Below, in pieces: positions 26,836 to 36,128 of a DNA stretch of 64,000 nt (positions within the stretch are counted from its first letter, which is position 1; each line of letters starts with the position of its first letter). The notes beneath the pieces were generated by a model that saw only the letters and a program-made list of their open reading frames with translations, ran no database searches and had not been told where the DNA came from. This stretch comes from Gammaproteobacteria bacterium. GTDB taxonomy: Bacteria > Pseudomonadota > Gammaproteobacteria > Steroidobacterales > Woeseiaceae. The stretch spans positions 119,619 to 183,618 of the forward strand of contig JAOTYE010000006.1 of NCBI GenBank assembly GCA_029862045.1, given 5' to 3'. Position numbers and translations under genes: made by a program.

Positions 26836-29321
26836 AAGCGATCGCGTTTGCATTGCGCAGTTTCGGTCGCGAGCTCCGCTCGGGCGAAGTCCTGGTGCTG
26901 CTCGCGGCCATTGCGCTGGCCGTTGCCGCGCTGACCGCGGTCGGGTTTCTGACCGACCGCATCGGCAAAGCGGTCGCTCGCCAGGCCAACGAGGTTCTGG
27001 CGGCCGATCTGCGATTGCGCTCGCCGGAGCCGATCCCGGATGACTGGCGCGAAAAAGCGGCGGAATTCGGTCTGCAGGTCGCTGAGACGAATACGTTTCC
27101 GAGTGTCGTGTTTGCCGGGGACCTGAGCGCGCTCGCGACGATCAAGGCCGTGAGCGAGACCTATCCGTTGCGCGGTAATGTGCGCGTATCTGACACGCTA
27201 TTTGGTGAGCAGCGCGTCGTCGACGGCATTCCACGGCGGGGCGAGATCTGGGCCGATGGGGCCCTGTTGGCGCGAGTTGACGCCGACGTTGGCGATAAGC
27301 TGACTGTTGGTGAATCGAACTTGCTCGTGACAGCCGTTCTGACGTATCGCCCTGACCAGTCGATGGGCTTCGCGTCGCTGGCACCTTCATTGCTGATGAA
27401 CATCGACGACATTCCGGCCTCCGGCCTGATCAGTGAGGGCAGTCGTGTCGGCTATGGGTTGCTGGTTGCCGGCGATGACACCGTCGTCGACGCATTCAAT
27501 GAAGCGATTCAGGAAAATCTGACCGCCTCGGTGCGCACCTCGAACCGCGAGGAAAGCAGCGATCGGGCCAATAACGCCGCCGATCGTGCGCAGCGATTCT
27601 TGTCGCTGACGGCTGTAATCAGCTTGTTGCTCAGCGCGGTCGCGGTTGCGATGTCGGCACGACGTTTCGCGCACCGGCGTATGGACACGGTCGCCCTGAT
27701 GAAAAGCCTGGGAGCGACGCAGCGATTTGTAATCTCTGTCGCAGTTGTGCAGCTCATGCTGCTTGGTCTGGCTGGAGTAATTGCCGGTAGCGGTATCGGC
27801 TATGCGGCCCAAAAGATTCTGTCGTGGATTCTGGCGGACCTTATTGCGGGTGATTTGCCAGGTGTCGGGCCGATGCCGGTTTTTCTCGCAAGCGGCAGTG
27901 CACTCGTGTTGCTCATTGGGTTCGCACTGCCTTCGCTGATTCAGTTGCGCAACACGCCACCGCTTCGTGTTCTGCGTCACGATGCCATGCCACCGGCGCC
28001 ATCGCGCGTGCTCGTCGCCGGGCTTTCTTTGGCCGCGGTTGCTGCCCTGCTGTACCGCGCTGTTGGCGACGCGAAAATGCTGGTTATTTTGCTCGGCGGT
28101 ATCGTGATCATTGCGGCAGCGTTGTACTTTGTCGGGCGAATTCTCGTTGCGTCGATGGGCCACTTTCGGTCCGGAGTCGGCGTTGCCTGGCGATACGGGC
28201 TGGCGAATGTTGCGCGCCGCGGCCGTGACAGCGCTGTGCAAGTCGTCGCATTCGGCCTGGGACTGACAGTATTGCTCTTGCTGACGATCGTGCGTACGGA
28301 TCTTTTGCAGGGCTGGCGACAGACGCTCGCTGCGGATGCGCCGAATCACTTTATGATCAACATCCAGCCACACGAACTCGATTCTGTTGCGAACATCTAT
28401 GCGGCGGAGGGCATCGACGTACCCGAGTTTGTACCACTGATCCGCGCAAGAATGTCGACGATCAACGATGTGTCGGTCAAGGAACGTGAGTATCCGACGC
28501 CTGACGGGCAGTGGATGGCCAATCGCGAGGCGAATCTGTCATTCGCAGCGACGTTGTCATCGAGCAACGAACTCATAGAGGGCGAATGGTGGCCGCAAGA
28601 CTATGCCGGCCCACCGTTGGTTTCGGTTGAAGAGGGCGCGGCGGTTGAGACCGGTCTCGCACTCGGCGACCGCATGAGGTTCATGGTCGCCGGGCAAGAA
28701 ATCGAAGTAACGATAGCCAGCATCCGCAAGGTTAACTGGGACTCTTTTAAGCCCAACTTCTTCATGGTCTTTTCGCCGGGCGCTCTCGACGGCATGCCGA
28801 CGACTTACATAGCCAGCCTCCGACTTGAAAAGGAACAACAGCCGGTGCTCGTGAAGCTCGTGCGGGCGCATCCGAGTATTTCGGTTATTGATCTTGATTC
28901 AATCCTGCAGCAAGTGCGCGGCATCATCGAGAAGGCCAGCGTCGCAGTGCAGGCCGTGTTCGTCTTTACGCTCGCGGCCGGTATCGCCGTGTTGTTTGCC
29001 GCGGTGCAGTCGACAATCGATGAGCGGCGCTTTGAAAGCGCAATGTTGCGCGCGCTGGGTGCGCGCAAACGCACGGTATTCGCCGGCGTCATGGCGGAGT
29101 TTGCGGCACTCGGTATCGCTGCGGGCGTGCTTGCGTCGGCGGGCGCGTCGATTCTTGCCTGGATCGTTGCGGTCCGGCTATTCGACCTGCCCTATGAGTT
29201 CAATCCATTGCTATGGATGGTCGGTCTGGTTGCTGGTGTGACCGTCGTTTGCGCCAGTGGCCTTGTTGCCGCGCGCGGCGCGATCAACGCGCCGCCCGTT
29301 GAAGTCCTGAGGGCAGCATGA
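26832..29321 (+). CDS. ybbP: FtsX-like ABC permease YbbP
   Basis: Membrane partner of YbbA, 829 residues. The N-terminal helix (about 17-40) is followed by a MacB-like periplasmic domain, then FtsX-type helices near 250-370, a second set of helices near 395-490, another large extracytoplasmic domain (about 510-690) and C-terminal helices after 700. The duplicated FtsX layout is the family hallmark. It is coupled to ybbA (overlap of four bases) and to the Nudix gene downstream. Confidence 0.92.
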   Translation: MKAIAFALRSFGRELRSGEVLVLLAAIALAVAALTAVGFLTDRIGKAVARQANEVLAADLRLRSPEPIPDDWREKAAEFGLQVAETNTFPSVVFAGDLSALATIKAVSETYPLRGNVRVSDTLFGEQRVVDGIPRRGEIWADGALLARVDADVGDKLTVGESNLLVTAVLTYRPDQSMGFASLAPSLLMNIDDIPASGLISEGSRVGYGLLVAGDDTVVDAFNEAIQENLTASVRTSNREESSDRANNAADRAQRFLSLTAVISLLLSAVAVAMSARRFAHRRMDTVALMKSLGATQRFVISVAVVQLMLLGLAGVIAGSGIGYAAQKILSWILADLIAGDLPGVGPMPVFLASGSALVLLIGFALPSLIQLRNTPPLRVLRHDAMPPAPSRVLVAGLSLAAVAALLYRAVGDAKMLVILLGGIVIIAAALYFVGRILVASMGHFRSGVGVAWRYGLANVARRGRDSAVQVVAFGLGLTVLLLLTIVRTDLLQGWRQTLAADAPNHFMINIQPHELDSVANIYAAEGIDVPEFVPLIRARMSTINDVSVKEREYPTPDGQWMANREANLSFAATLSSSNELIEGEWWPQDYAGPPLVSVEEGAAVETGLALGDRMRFMVAGQEIEVTIASIRKVNWDSFKPNFFMVFSPGALDGMPTTYIASLRLEKEQQPVLVKLVRAHPSISVIDLDSILQQVRGIIEKASVAVQAVFVFTLAAGIAVLFAAVQSTIDERRFESAMLRALGARKRTVFAGVMAEFAALGIAAGVLASAGASILAWIVAVRLFDLPYEFNPLLWMVGLVAGVTVVCASGLVAARGAINAPPVEVLRAA

Positions 29322-29737
29322 TGGCTGAGGAATCCCTGTCCTGCGGTATTGTGCTGGCGCGCAGCACGGAGCAGGGTTGGATGACGTTGCTGCTCAGGGC
29401 TTACCACCATTGGGACTTCCCAAAGGGCTTGCGCGAGGACGGCGAGGAGTCGCTCGAGGCCGCACTGCGCGAGGTGTGCGAGGAAACCAGTATCGATGCA
29501 CTGAATTTCGACTGGGGCGACCGCTTCATGGAGACCGGGCCCTACAGTCGCGGCAAGACCGCGCGATACTACCTCGCGAGGACCGAGCAGGAGCAGGTCG
29601 TCATGGCTCCATCAGTCGAAACCGGGGTGCCGGAGCATCATGAGTGGCGTTGGGTCAGTTTCGACGAGGCCTACGATCTCGCCTCGCCGCGTGTACGTGC
29701 CGTCGTGCAGTGGGCGCGACAGATTATCGGCACCTAG
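29318..29737 (+). CDS. Nudix hydrolase, diadenosine tetraphosphatase-like
   Basis: A 139-residue Nudix protein. The Nudix box spans GLREDGEESLEAALREVCEETSI, with the REVCEE catalytic helix near residue 53. The HWDFPKGLRE context resembles asymmetric Ap4A hydrolases (NUDT2/RppH-like), so a dinucleoside polyphosphate substrate is likely but not certain. It overlaps ybbP (ATGATG). Its stop codon overlaps the stop of the convergent dehydrogenase gene in the shared bases CTAG. Confidence 0.88.
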   Translation: MMAEESLSCGIVLARSTEQGWMTLLLRAYHHWDFPKGLREDGEESLEAALREVCEETSIDALNFDWGDRFMETGPYSRGKTARYYLARTEQEQVVMAPSVETGVPEHHEWRWVSFDEAYDLASPRVRAVVQWARQIIGT

Positions 29738-30687
29738 ACGACCCTGTTTCTGTCTTCGCCGCGAAGAAATGCGGCGACATTGGCCGCGAGCTCGTGGATC
29801 GAGTCCTGTCGTGACCTGTCGCTCCCCCACGCAATGTGCGGCGTGACGATCAGATTGTCTTCCCGGTAGTCAAGCAACGGGTCGCCGTCAGGCGGGGGCT
29901 CTACCGGCAGCACGTCAATTCCGGCCGCCGCGATTTCCCCGTTTCGCAATGCGTCGACGAGAGCCACCGAGTCAATCAGCGCTCCGCGTGCCGTATTAAT
30001 CAGAATCGCCGACCGCTTCATGTTGCGGAATTGGTCAGCTCCGAACAGACCACGCGTTCGATCGGTAAGCGGGCAGTGCAGTGATATCACATCAGACCGC
30101 TCCAGCAACTCGTCGAACGTCACACGGTCGTCATCGACGGCGTCAGAATCATGTCGCGCCGAGATGATTACGCCCATATCAAAGTCGCGCGCCTTGCGGG
30201 CGACGCCCTGACCGAGTTCGCCATAGCCGACAATACCCATCGTCATCGTCGACAACTCGCGAATCGGATAAGTCAACAGGCAGAAATCCTGCGACTGCTG
30301 CCATGCGCCATCCCGCACCACGGCGCTGTAGCGGTGCAGGTTGTGCGCCAGGGTCAGCAACAAACCGAAGACGTGTTCGGTAACCGAGCGGGTGCAGTAG
30401 CCGCGAATATTGCAGAGTGCGACGCCGTGCTTTTTGGCGGCGGCAGTATCGATGTTGTCGGTGCCCGTCGCTGTAAGGCCGATGAAGCGCAACGCGGTGG
30501 ATTTTTTTAGCAGCTCCTCAGTGAGGTGAATCTTGTTGGCAAACACGAACTCCGCGTCATGAATTCGCTCGGCGACCTGATCGTCCTCGGTCGTATCGAA
30601 GACTTCGAGTTCGGGTAACAGGTCAGACAGCGGGCTGATATCGAGTCCGGGCCCGACCGTTGCGTAATCGAGAAACACGGCTTTCAT
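29734..30687 (-). CDS. D-isomer-specific 2-hydroxyacid dehydrogenase (hydroxypyruvate reductase-like)
   Basis: NAD(P)-dependent reductase of 317 residues, starting MKAVFLDY at 30687. The dinucleotide motif GYGELGQGVA is near residue 151, the catalytic Arg in INTARGALIDS near residue 231, Glu in VLPVEPP near residue 260 and His in TPHIAWGS near residue 285. The best relatives are glycerate/hydroxypyruvate reductases (HprA/YcdW group). A longer reading upstream would overlap ycgN and is not supported. Substrate is inferred from family only. Confidence 0.9.
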   Translation of the reverse strand: MKAVFLDYATVGPGLDISPLSDLLPELEVFDTTEDDQVAERIHDAEFVFANKIHLTEELLKKSTALRFIGLTATGTDNIDTAAAKKHGVALCNIRGYCTRSVTEHVFGLLLTLAHNLHRYSAVVRDGAWQQSQDFCLLTYPIRELSTMTMGIVGYGELGQGVARKARDFDMGVIISARHDSDAVDDDRVTFDELLERSDVISLHCPLTDRTRGLFGADQFRNMKRSAILINTARGALIDSVALVDALRNGEIAAAGIDVLPVEPPPDGDPLLDYREDNLIVTPHIAWGSDRSRQDSIHELAANVAAFLRGEDRNRVV

Positions 30688-30725
30688 AAGGAAATCAGTT
30701 ACCCTGTGCGGCGAAGTGTCTGAAG

Positions 30726-31181
30726 ATGAATGATCAATACTGGAAACGCAAATCGCTTGCCGAGATGACGCCGGAGGAATGGGAGCGCCTGTGCGATGGC
30801 TGCGCATTGTGCTGCATGCACAAAGTAGAGGACGAGGATAGCGGTGAAGTGCTCTACACGGATGTGGCCTGCAAATTACTCGATCTCAACACCTGCCGTT
30901 GCAAGGACTACGCGAACAGGGCAAAGAAAGTCGCGGACTGTCTGGTGCTGTCTGTCGACAGGCCCGAGGAATTCAACTGGCTCCCTGCAAGCTGTGCCTA
31001 CCGGCGTCTCGCGAACGGACAGGCCCTGCCGGAATGGCATCCATTGCTAACAGGCCGGGCAGAGTCGGTGCACGAGGCCGGTATCTCGATGCACGACAAG
31101 GCAGTATCGGAGAACGATACTGACGATTACACTGTGCTGCGGCAGCTCGCCAATCACCCGACAGGACCTGGCAGTGAGTGA
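30726..31181 (+). CDS. ycgN: YcgN family (UPF0260) cysteine-cluster protein
   Basis: A 151-residue cytosolic protein with eight or so cysteines in the pattern CDGCALCC near residue 24, then [14 protein letters not shown] near residue 49 and a later SCAYR. This resembles the YkgJ/UPF0153 zinc- or iron-binding cluster. [12 protein letters not shown] and [13 protein letters not shown] match the E. coli YcgN family. Function is unknown. It overlaps the nitroreductase gene by eight bases. Confidence 0.9.
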   Translation: MNDQYWKRKSLAEMTPEEWERLCDGCALCCMHKVEDEDSGEVLYTDVACKLLDLNTCRCKDYANRAKKVADCLVLSVDRPEEFNWLPASCAYRRLANGQALPEWHPLLTGRAESVHEAGISMHDKAVSENDTDDYTVLRQLANHPTGPGSE

Positions 31182-31848
31182 CTACCCCACTATTCCGTTG
31201 CGAGACTATCGCGAGTATCCGCTGGACGAGATGCGGGAACGGCTCAAGGCATTCTATTCTGAGGTGAGCCGGCGCCGCACGGTACGTGAGTTCTCCGACC
31301 GCCCGGTGCCGCGGGACATTATCGAGACTGCGCTCAAGGCTGCAGGAACGGCACCCAGTGGTGCCAATCTGCAGCCCTGGCACTTTGTTGTTATCAGCGG
31401 TCCGGAAACGAAAAAGAAGATTCGCGATGCGGCCGAGGCCGAAGAACGCGAATTCTACGAGCATCGCGCCTCGCCAGAATGGCTGGCAGCGCTAAAGCCC
31501 ATCGGTACGGATTCGAACAAACCGTTTCTGGAAACAGCGCCGTACCTGATCGCAGTTTTCTTGCAGAAGTTTGGCGAGCTTGCCGATGGACGCAAGGTGA
31601 AACACTACTACCCGGTCGAATCGACAGGCCTTGCTACCGGAATATTGATTACAGCCCTGCATCAAGCGGGCCTCGTCACCCTCACGCATACGCCGAGCCC
31701 GATGAAGTTCCTCAACGAGATACTCGACCGCCCGAAAAGCGAGCGGCCGTTTCTTTTATTGGTGACCGGCTTCCCCGCGGATGACGCCGAGGTTCCCGAC
31801 ATCGCCCGCAAGGAGCTGGAGGAATTCGCGAGTTTCGTGGAGCTGTGA
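31174..31848 (+). CDS. Nitroreductase family FMN-dependent oxidoreductase
   Basis: A 224-residue flavoprotein with [15 protein letters not shown] near residue 32 (FMN phosphate-binding Arg cluster) and [18 protein letters not shown] near residue 56. These are the signatures of the iodotyrosine deiodinase/BluB-like branch of nitroreductases. The long lid region with [25 protein letters not shown] near 145 is also as in that branch. The start is a GTG inside the end of ycgN. The physiological substrate is unknown. Confidence 0.88.
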   Translation: MSDYPTIPLRDYREYPLDEMRERLKAFYSEVSRRRTVREFSDRPVPRDIIETALKAAGTAPSGANLQPWHFVVISGPETKKKIRDAAEAEEREFYEHRASPEWLAALKPIGTDSNKPFLETAPYLIAVFLQKFGELADGRKVKHYYPVESTGLATGILITALHQAGLVTLTHTPSPMKFLNEILDRPKSERPFLLLVTGFPADDAEVPDIARKELEEFASFVEL

Positions 31849-31851
31849 TTG

Positions 31852-31876
31852 ATGACTGTAGCTTGTGCTACATCAT
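31852..31876. terminator. Hairpin between convergent genes
   Basis: TGTAGC and GCTACA pair around TTGT, extended by ATGA/TCAT with one bulged C. It lies between the nitroreductase stop and the stop of the convergent TraB-like gene. No T-tract follows on either strand, so termination here is a guess from position. Confidence 0.4.
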
Positions 31877-31902
31877 AATCAACGCAACGGCCGATAATAC
31901 GG

Positions 31903-32787
31903 CTAGGGACCGGGGTTTGCTGTTTGCGATCCGAGCTGCCAGGCATCGACCCAGGTGGTCCTGTCGTATACCAGTTCCAGTTGGTCCAGCAGGCGCTCTT
32001 CCAGGTCCGGCATGTGTGCAACGCCATAGAAGATGCCAATCCGCCTGGCTCCGTTATCAATTTCTGACTGCAGCACATCCACAGCACGCTGATTGCGTGC
32101 GCCGATGACAGCAGATCCGGAGTCTTCGCCGAGAATGTCGCGAACCTGATCGAGGTTTGTCATTTCATAGGCAATCATCGTTTTGAATGCGTCGTCCTGG
32201 TCCGAAGTGAGTATTGCCGACAGCATCTCCCAATCCTTCAGGCCGAGCGGATCCTTGGCGTACTCATCAAGCGACGCGAAAAAGATGCGCCAGAAATACA
32301 CGTACAGAGACTCGCCTCGATCATCCATGCTCTGTCGAAGCTCTGCAGGCGAAAGGTCCGCGTGCACGAAATTGGCCTGATCGTAATTGACCTCATCGAG
32401 CTGAAAAGACAGGCCAAGAAGTTTTGTCATTCCAAGCTGAGCATTGGAAATGAAACCTTTGCGCTCGGCAAGCCGGCTGGTCGCGATGGCGTTTTCGGGC
32501 GCAACGAGCTCGTAGAGCAATGCGTCATAGCTTCTGAACCGCGTGTTCAAATCGGCGTAATAGGACGGGTCGCCGATGTGAATGGCGCTGACGAGATCAA
32601 CGCTCAGCATCCGCTTGTGGTTTTGCGGCACGTACGTCGCGATCGCAAGCTGCAACGCCCTGGGCGTATCGTATTCATCGGTCGCGACACGTGCGAAGGT
32701 TGTCGATGATTCGCCAAAAACCGCCCCGACCGGAGCGAGGGCAAGGAGAATCAGGGCCAGCCGCAGTTTTCGCCGAATATTCCTCAT
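31903..32787 (-). CDS. TraB/GumN-like (TIKI superfamily) exported protein
   Basis: A 294-residue protein with an N-terminal signal peptide or anchor (residues 8-25, ending near GAVFGE). VSAIHIGDPSYYADLN near residue 66 and IGIFYGVAHMPDLEERL near residue 255 match the paired G/A-x-x-H motifs of the TraB/TIKI metalloprotease-like superfamily. Between them, an ELVAPENAI segment resembles the conserved acidic E. Protease activity is possible but unproven for this group. It sits 9 bases after ppc on the same strand. Confidence 0.72.
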   Translation of the reverse strand: MRNIRRKLRLALILLALAPVGAVFGESSTTFARVATDEYDTPRALQLAIATYVPQNHKRMLSVDLVSAIHIGDPSYYADLNTRFRSYDALLYELVAPENAIATSRLAERKGFISNAQLGMTKLLGLSFQLDEVNYDQANFVHADLSPAELRQSMDDRGESLYVYFWRIFFASLDEYAKDPLGLKDWEMLSAILTSDQDDAFKTMIAYEMTNLDQVRDILGEDSGSAVIGARNQRAVDVLQSEIDNGARRIGIFYGVAHMPDLEERLLDQLELVYDRTTWVDAWQLGSQTANPGP

Positions 32788-32796
32788 CCGCCCATT

Positions 32797-35538
32797 CTAT
32801 CCCGTATTCTGCAGTCCTTGTGCGATGCCGTTCACGCTGGCGAGCAGCGCATCAAACAACGCCGCGTCCTCGTAGTCAGACTCGCGCCACCTGGCGAGCA
32901 GGTCGATCTGGATCAGACTCATCGGATCGACATACGGGTTGCGCAGCATGATGGCGCGCTGCAGTGTGATGTCGCCCTCGAGCAAGTCGTAGTGATCCGA
33001 GTAATCGAGAATCAGGTCACAGGTCAGCTCGTACTCGTTCTCGATGATTTTGAAGAAGTCCTTGTGCAGATCACCGGCAAGCTTTGAGTACAGCTTCGCA
33101 ACGCCGAGATCCGATTTCGCGAGCACCATCTCGGCATCCGCAGTTAGCGCGCGCATGAAATACCACTCCGAGAACATGTTCCGGAACTCCTGGTCCTCGA
33201 ACCGCTGGGCCGCTTTCGCAATTCCGGTGCCGAGACCGTACCAGCCGGGCAGCATGCATCGTGATTGTGTCCACGCGAACACCCAAGGGATGGCGCGCAA
33301 GTCCTCGATACCTGAGTTGGAGCGTCGAGAGGACGGGCGCGAGCCGATGCGCATGCGTTCGATCAGGTCAATTGGCGTTGCTTTTCGGAAGTACTGGTAG
33401 AAATTCGGCGTCTCGTACACGAGCTTGCGATACGCGCGCCGGCTTTCTTTAGCGATGACATCCATCATGTCATGCCACTCGGGCATATCATTGCCGCGAT
33501 GGCGTGGCATGGCGGTCGCGAGTGCGACGGAACCGGCCACCTGCTCGAGCGTGCGCAACGCAATACCGCGCAGCCCGTATTTTTCGTTGATGATCTCGCC
33601 CTGCTCGGTAACGCGGAGGCGGCCGTTGACCGTTCCGGGTGGCGCACCAAGTACGGCTGCGTGGGTCTTGCTGCCGCCGCGACTAATCGTACCGCCACGA
33701 CCGTGAAACAGTGTCAGCTCGACGCCCTCGGATTCGACCGCATCAACGAGCGTTACCTGTGCGTTCTGTAACGCCCAGCGTGCCGAGGCCAAACCGCCGT
33801 CCTTGTTACTGTCGGAGTAGCCGATCATCACAGTCTGACGGTTCTTGCGCCGATCAAGATGATCGCGGTAGAGCGTTGTCGACAGTAGTGATTTGAGAAT
33901 CTCGCGACCGCTTTCGAGGTCAGCAACCGTTTCAAGCAGCGGAGCGATATCAAGTGGCACATCGCCGTGACGATTATGCAGCTCACTCCACTGTGACAGC
34001 AGCAGTACCGATAAAATATCGTCAGCGCCCTGCGTCATGCTGACGATGAAGGGCCCAATCGCATTGGGGCCGTACTTGCGTTTACAAAAAGCGATTGCCT
34101 GAAAAACGCTTATCGTCTTGCGTGCTTTCGTGCTGATACTCGAGGGAATGCCTTCCCGGCTTTGAATGGCCTCGACAATTCGGTCAGCACGATCCTCAGC
34201 AGTCCATTCGTCCCAATCGTCTTCGCCCAGGCATTCGCCGATGATGCGACGATGAATCTCGGCATCCTGTCGAACATCAAGGGTGAGTAGATGAAAGCCG
34301 AACGTATCGACGCGCCTGAGCAATCGTCTGACAGCAAACAGGCCGGCATGTGTGCCCTTGTTTGCTTCGAGGCTGTCGGCAATCAGTTGTATGTCGGAAC
34401 GAAACTGAGCGACCTTCTCGTAGGGAAAAATATCGTCGTCGTAGGTCGATTGCAGCCGTTGCTGCACGAGGCGCAGAAAAACACGATACGGCATGTTGCG
34501 GTGACGCGCCGGGAGAGCGTGGTACGCATTCTGAAACACACCACGGTACTCCTCGATCTTTGCATCAATCACCTCGCTGAAGCTGGCCCGTTCGCTGGAC
34601 TGGCTGAGCTTCGCCGAAACCGAGGCGCACTCGTTGAAGTAAAGATTGAGAATCAAAGAGCGCTGTCGGGCAAGCGATTCACGTATCGTTTTAGCGCTTA
34701 CATTTGGGTTGCCATCCATGTCGCCGCCAACCCACGATGCGTAGCGCACGAGAACCGGAATCTTGAGTCGCTCCGCTTCGTCGCCGTATATGCGGGTGAG
34801 TGCGAGCGCGATGTCTTCGTAGAATGGCGGTGTCGCCCGATAAAGAACGTCAGTCACGAAGAACAGGATGTGCTCGAGTTCATCTGCGACGGTCATCTGT
34901 TCCGACGGGTGTTCATCTGTTTGCCAGCCGGTTGTGATTAGCAGGCGGATATGCTCGCGCGCAGCATGTTTTTCCTGCGCAGTCATCCTCGGATTGAGCA
35001 GTTCGACGAGGTAGCGAACGATATTCTGTTCCTTGCGCAATATCGTGCGTCGCGTTGGCTCGGTCGGATGCGCCGTGAATACCGGCTCGATTTGCAGCGT
35101 GTCTATGAGGTCCTGCAGCTCGTCGATCGTCATGCCTGAGGCTTTGAGTTTGACGAGAGTGTCCTCAAATCCGCCGGGTTGGTAATGCCCGACTTCTCTG
35201 AGGTATTCACGCCGGCGACGAATTCGGTGCACCTTTTCGGCCGTGTTAACCATCTGGAAATAGGTTGAGAAACTTCTAATGACCTGTAGCGCGAGGTCCG
35301 GGTCGAGATTTTCGACGAGCGCCGCGAGTTCCTCGCCCGGACGCTCATTCTCTTCGCGTCGTCGGATCGAGCGTCGTCGGGCGTTCTCTACGAATTCGAA
35401 CAGGTCCTCGCCACCCTGTTCCCTGATCAGGTCGCCGACCATCGCGCCAAGCGTGCGAACGTCGTCGCGCAAGGCCTGATCCTTGTCCTCGAACGTGATG
35501 TCCTGACGGCGCAAGGACTTGTGTTCCCCGGGACTCAT
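32797..35538 (-). CDS. ppc: Phosphoenolpyruvate carboxylase
   Basis: Makes oxaloacetate from PEP and bicarbonate, refilling the TCA cycle that gltA feeds. The 913-residue enzyme has the catalytic His in FTAHPTEPTRRT near residue 155. GYSDSNKDGGLASARWAL near residue 575 and FHGRGGTISRGG near residue 615 follow, and the C-terminus is QNTG, which is essential in the family. The N-terminal region is slightly longer than in E. coli (883 residues). Allosteric control by acetyl-CoA and aspartate is family knowledge. Confidence 0.96.
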   Translation of the reverse strand: MSPGEHKSLRRQDITFEDKDQALRDDVRTLGAMVGDLIREQGGEDLFEFVENARRRSIRRREENERPGEELAALVENLDPDLALQVIRSFSTYFQMVNTAEKVHRIRRRREYLREVGHYQPGGFEDTLVKLKASGMTIDELQDLIDTLQIEPVFTAHPTEPTRRTILRKEQNIVRYLVELLNPRMTAQEKHAAREHIRLLITTGWQTDEHPSEQMTVADELEHILFFVTDVLYRATPPFYEDIALALTRIYGDEAERLKIPVLVRYASWVGGDMDGNPNVSAKTIRESLARQRSLILNLYFNECASVSAKLSQSSERASFSEVIDAKIEEYRGVFQNAYHALPARHRNMPYRVFLRLVQQRLQSTYDDDIFPYEKVAQFRSDIQLIADSLEANKGTHAGLFAVRRLLRRVDTFGFHLLTLDVRQDAEIHRRIIGECLGEDDWDEWTAEDRADRIVEAIQSREGIPSSISTKARKTISVFQAIAFCKRKYGPNAIGPFIVSMTQGADDILSVLLLSQWSELHNRHGDVPLDIAPLLETVADLESGREILKSLLSTTLYRDHLDRRKNRQTVMIGYSDSNKDGGLASARWALQNAQVTLVDAVESEGVELTLFHGRGGTISRGGSKTHAAVLGAPPGTVNGRLRVTEQGEIINEKYGLRGIALRTLEQVAGSVALATAMPRHRGNDMPEWHDMMDVIAKESRRAYRKLVYETPNFYQYFRKATPIDLIERMRIGSRPSSRRSNSGIEDLRAIPWVFAWTQSRCMLPGWYGLGTGIAKAAQRFEDQEFRNMFSEWYFMRALTADAEMVLAKSDLGVAKLYSKLAGDLHKDFFKIIENEYELTCDLILDYSDHYDLLEGDITLQRAIMLRNPYVDPMSLIQIDLLARWRESDYEDAALFDALLASVNGIAQGLQNTG

Positions 35539-35550
35539 CGTCTGGCTTCT

Positions 35551-36033
35551 TTAGTCGCGAAAGTTCTCGTATTGCAGCGGCAAATCAACATCGGCGTCTT
35601 TCAACAGAGCAATAACGGCTTGCAGGTCGTCGCGCTTTTTGCCGCTGATGCGCAGCTTGTCGCCCTGAATAGCGGCCTGGACTTTGAGTTTACTACTCTT
35701 GACCATCTTGACGAGCTTTCTCGCAAGGTCCGAGTCGATGCCTTTGCGCATGATGACCTGTTGTCGTGCCTCACTACCGCTGAACTCCGGCTCCTGCTCG
35801 TCGAGACAGGCGATGTCGACGCCACGCTTGGCGAGCTTCTGCCGCAGCATATCGAGCATCTGCTGCAGTTGGAAATCGGACTGTGTGGTCAGGGATATGA
35901 GCTGTCCATCGAGCTCGAATTTCGAGCCGGTGCCCTTGAAGTCGAACCGTGTGTTGACCTCACGGTTGGCCTGGTCGACACCATTGCTCGCCTCGTGAGC
36001 ATCAAAGTCACTTACGACGTCAAAAGAGGGCAT
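35551..36033 (-). CDS. yajQ: YajQ family cyclic-di-GMP-binding protein
   Basis: A 160-residue two-domain protein starting MPSFDVVSDFDAHE at 36033; a longer upstream reading has no family support. VDQANREVNTRFDFKG near residue 20 and the late KLRISGKKRDDLQAVIALLK are diagnostic. YajQ-like proteins bind c-di-GMP in Xanthomonas and Pseudomonas and act as co-regulators, and a GGDEF/EAL protein is encoded 10 kb away. Binding by this protein is inferred from the family. Confidence 0.94.
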   Translation of the reverse strand: MPSFDVVSDFDAHEASNGVDQANREVNTRFDFKGTGSKFELDGQLISLTTQSDFQLQQMLDMLRQKLAKRGVDIACLDEQEPEFSGSEARQQVIMRKGIDSDLARKLVKMVKSSKLKVQAAIQGDKLRISGKKRDDLQAVIALLKDADVDLPLQYENFRD

Positions 36034-36128
36034 TTGGGGGGTCTCTGTGGGTGAGGTTGGCGACAATAGCAAAATCTCACCAAGCTGCCCAGATAAGCAG
36101 GCGGCGCGCCACTGGCGGTGAGACGACA

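Noticed and set aside
27387..28373. 328-codon open frame antisense to ybbP
   Set aside because: It has basic, Gln/His-rich, low-complexity composition typical of the opposite strand of a GC-rich gene, and ybbP is a clear family member.
34291..34941. 216-codon plus-strand frame within ppc
   Set aside because: Antisense to a highly conserved enzyme; no ribosome site or family features.
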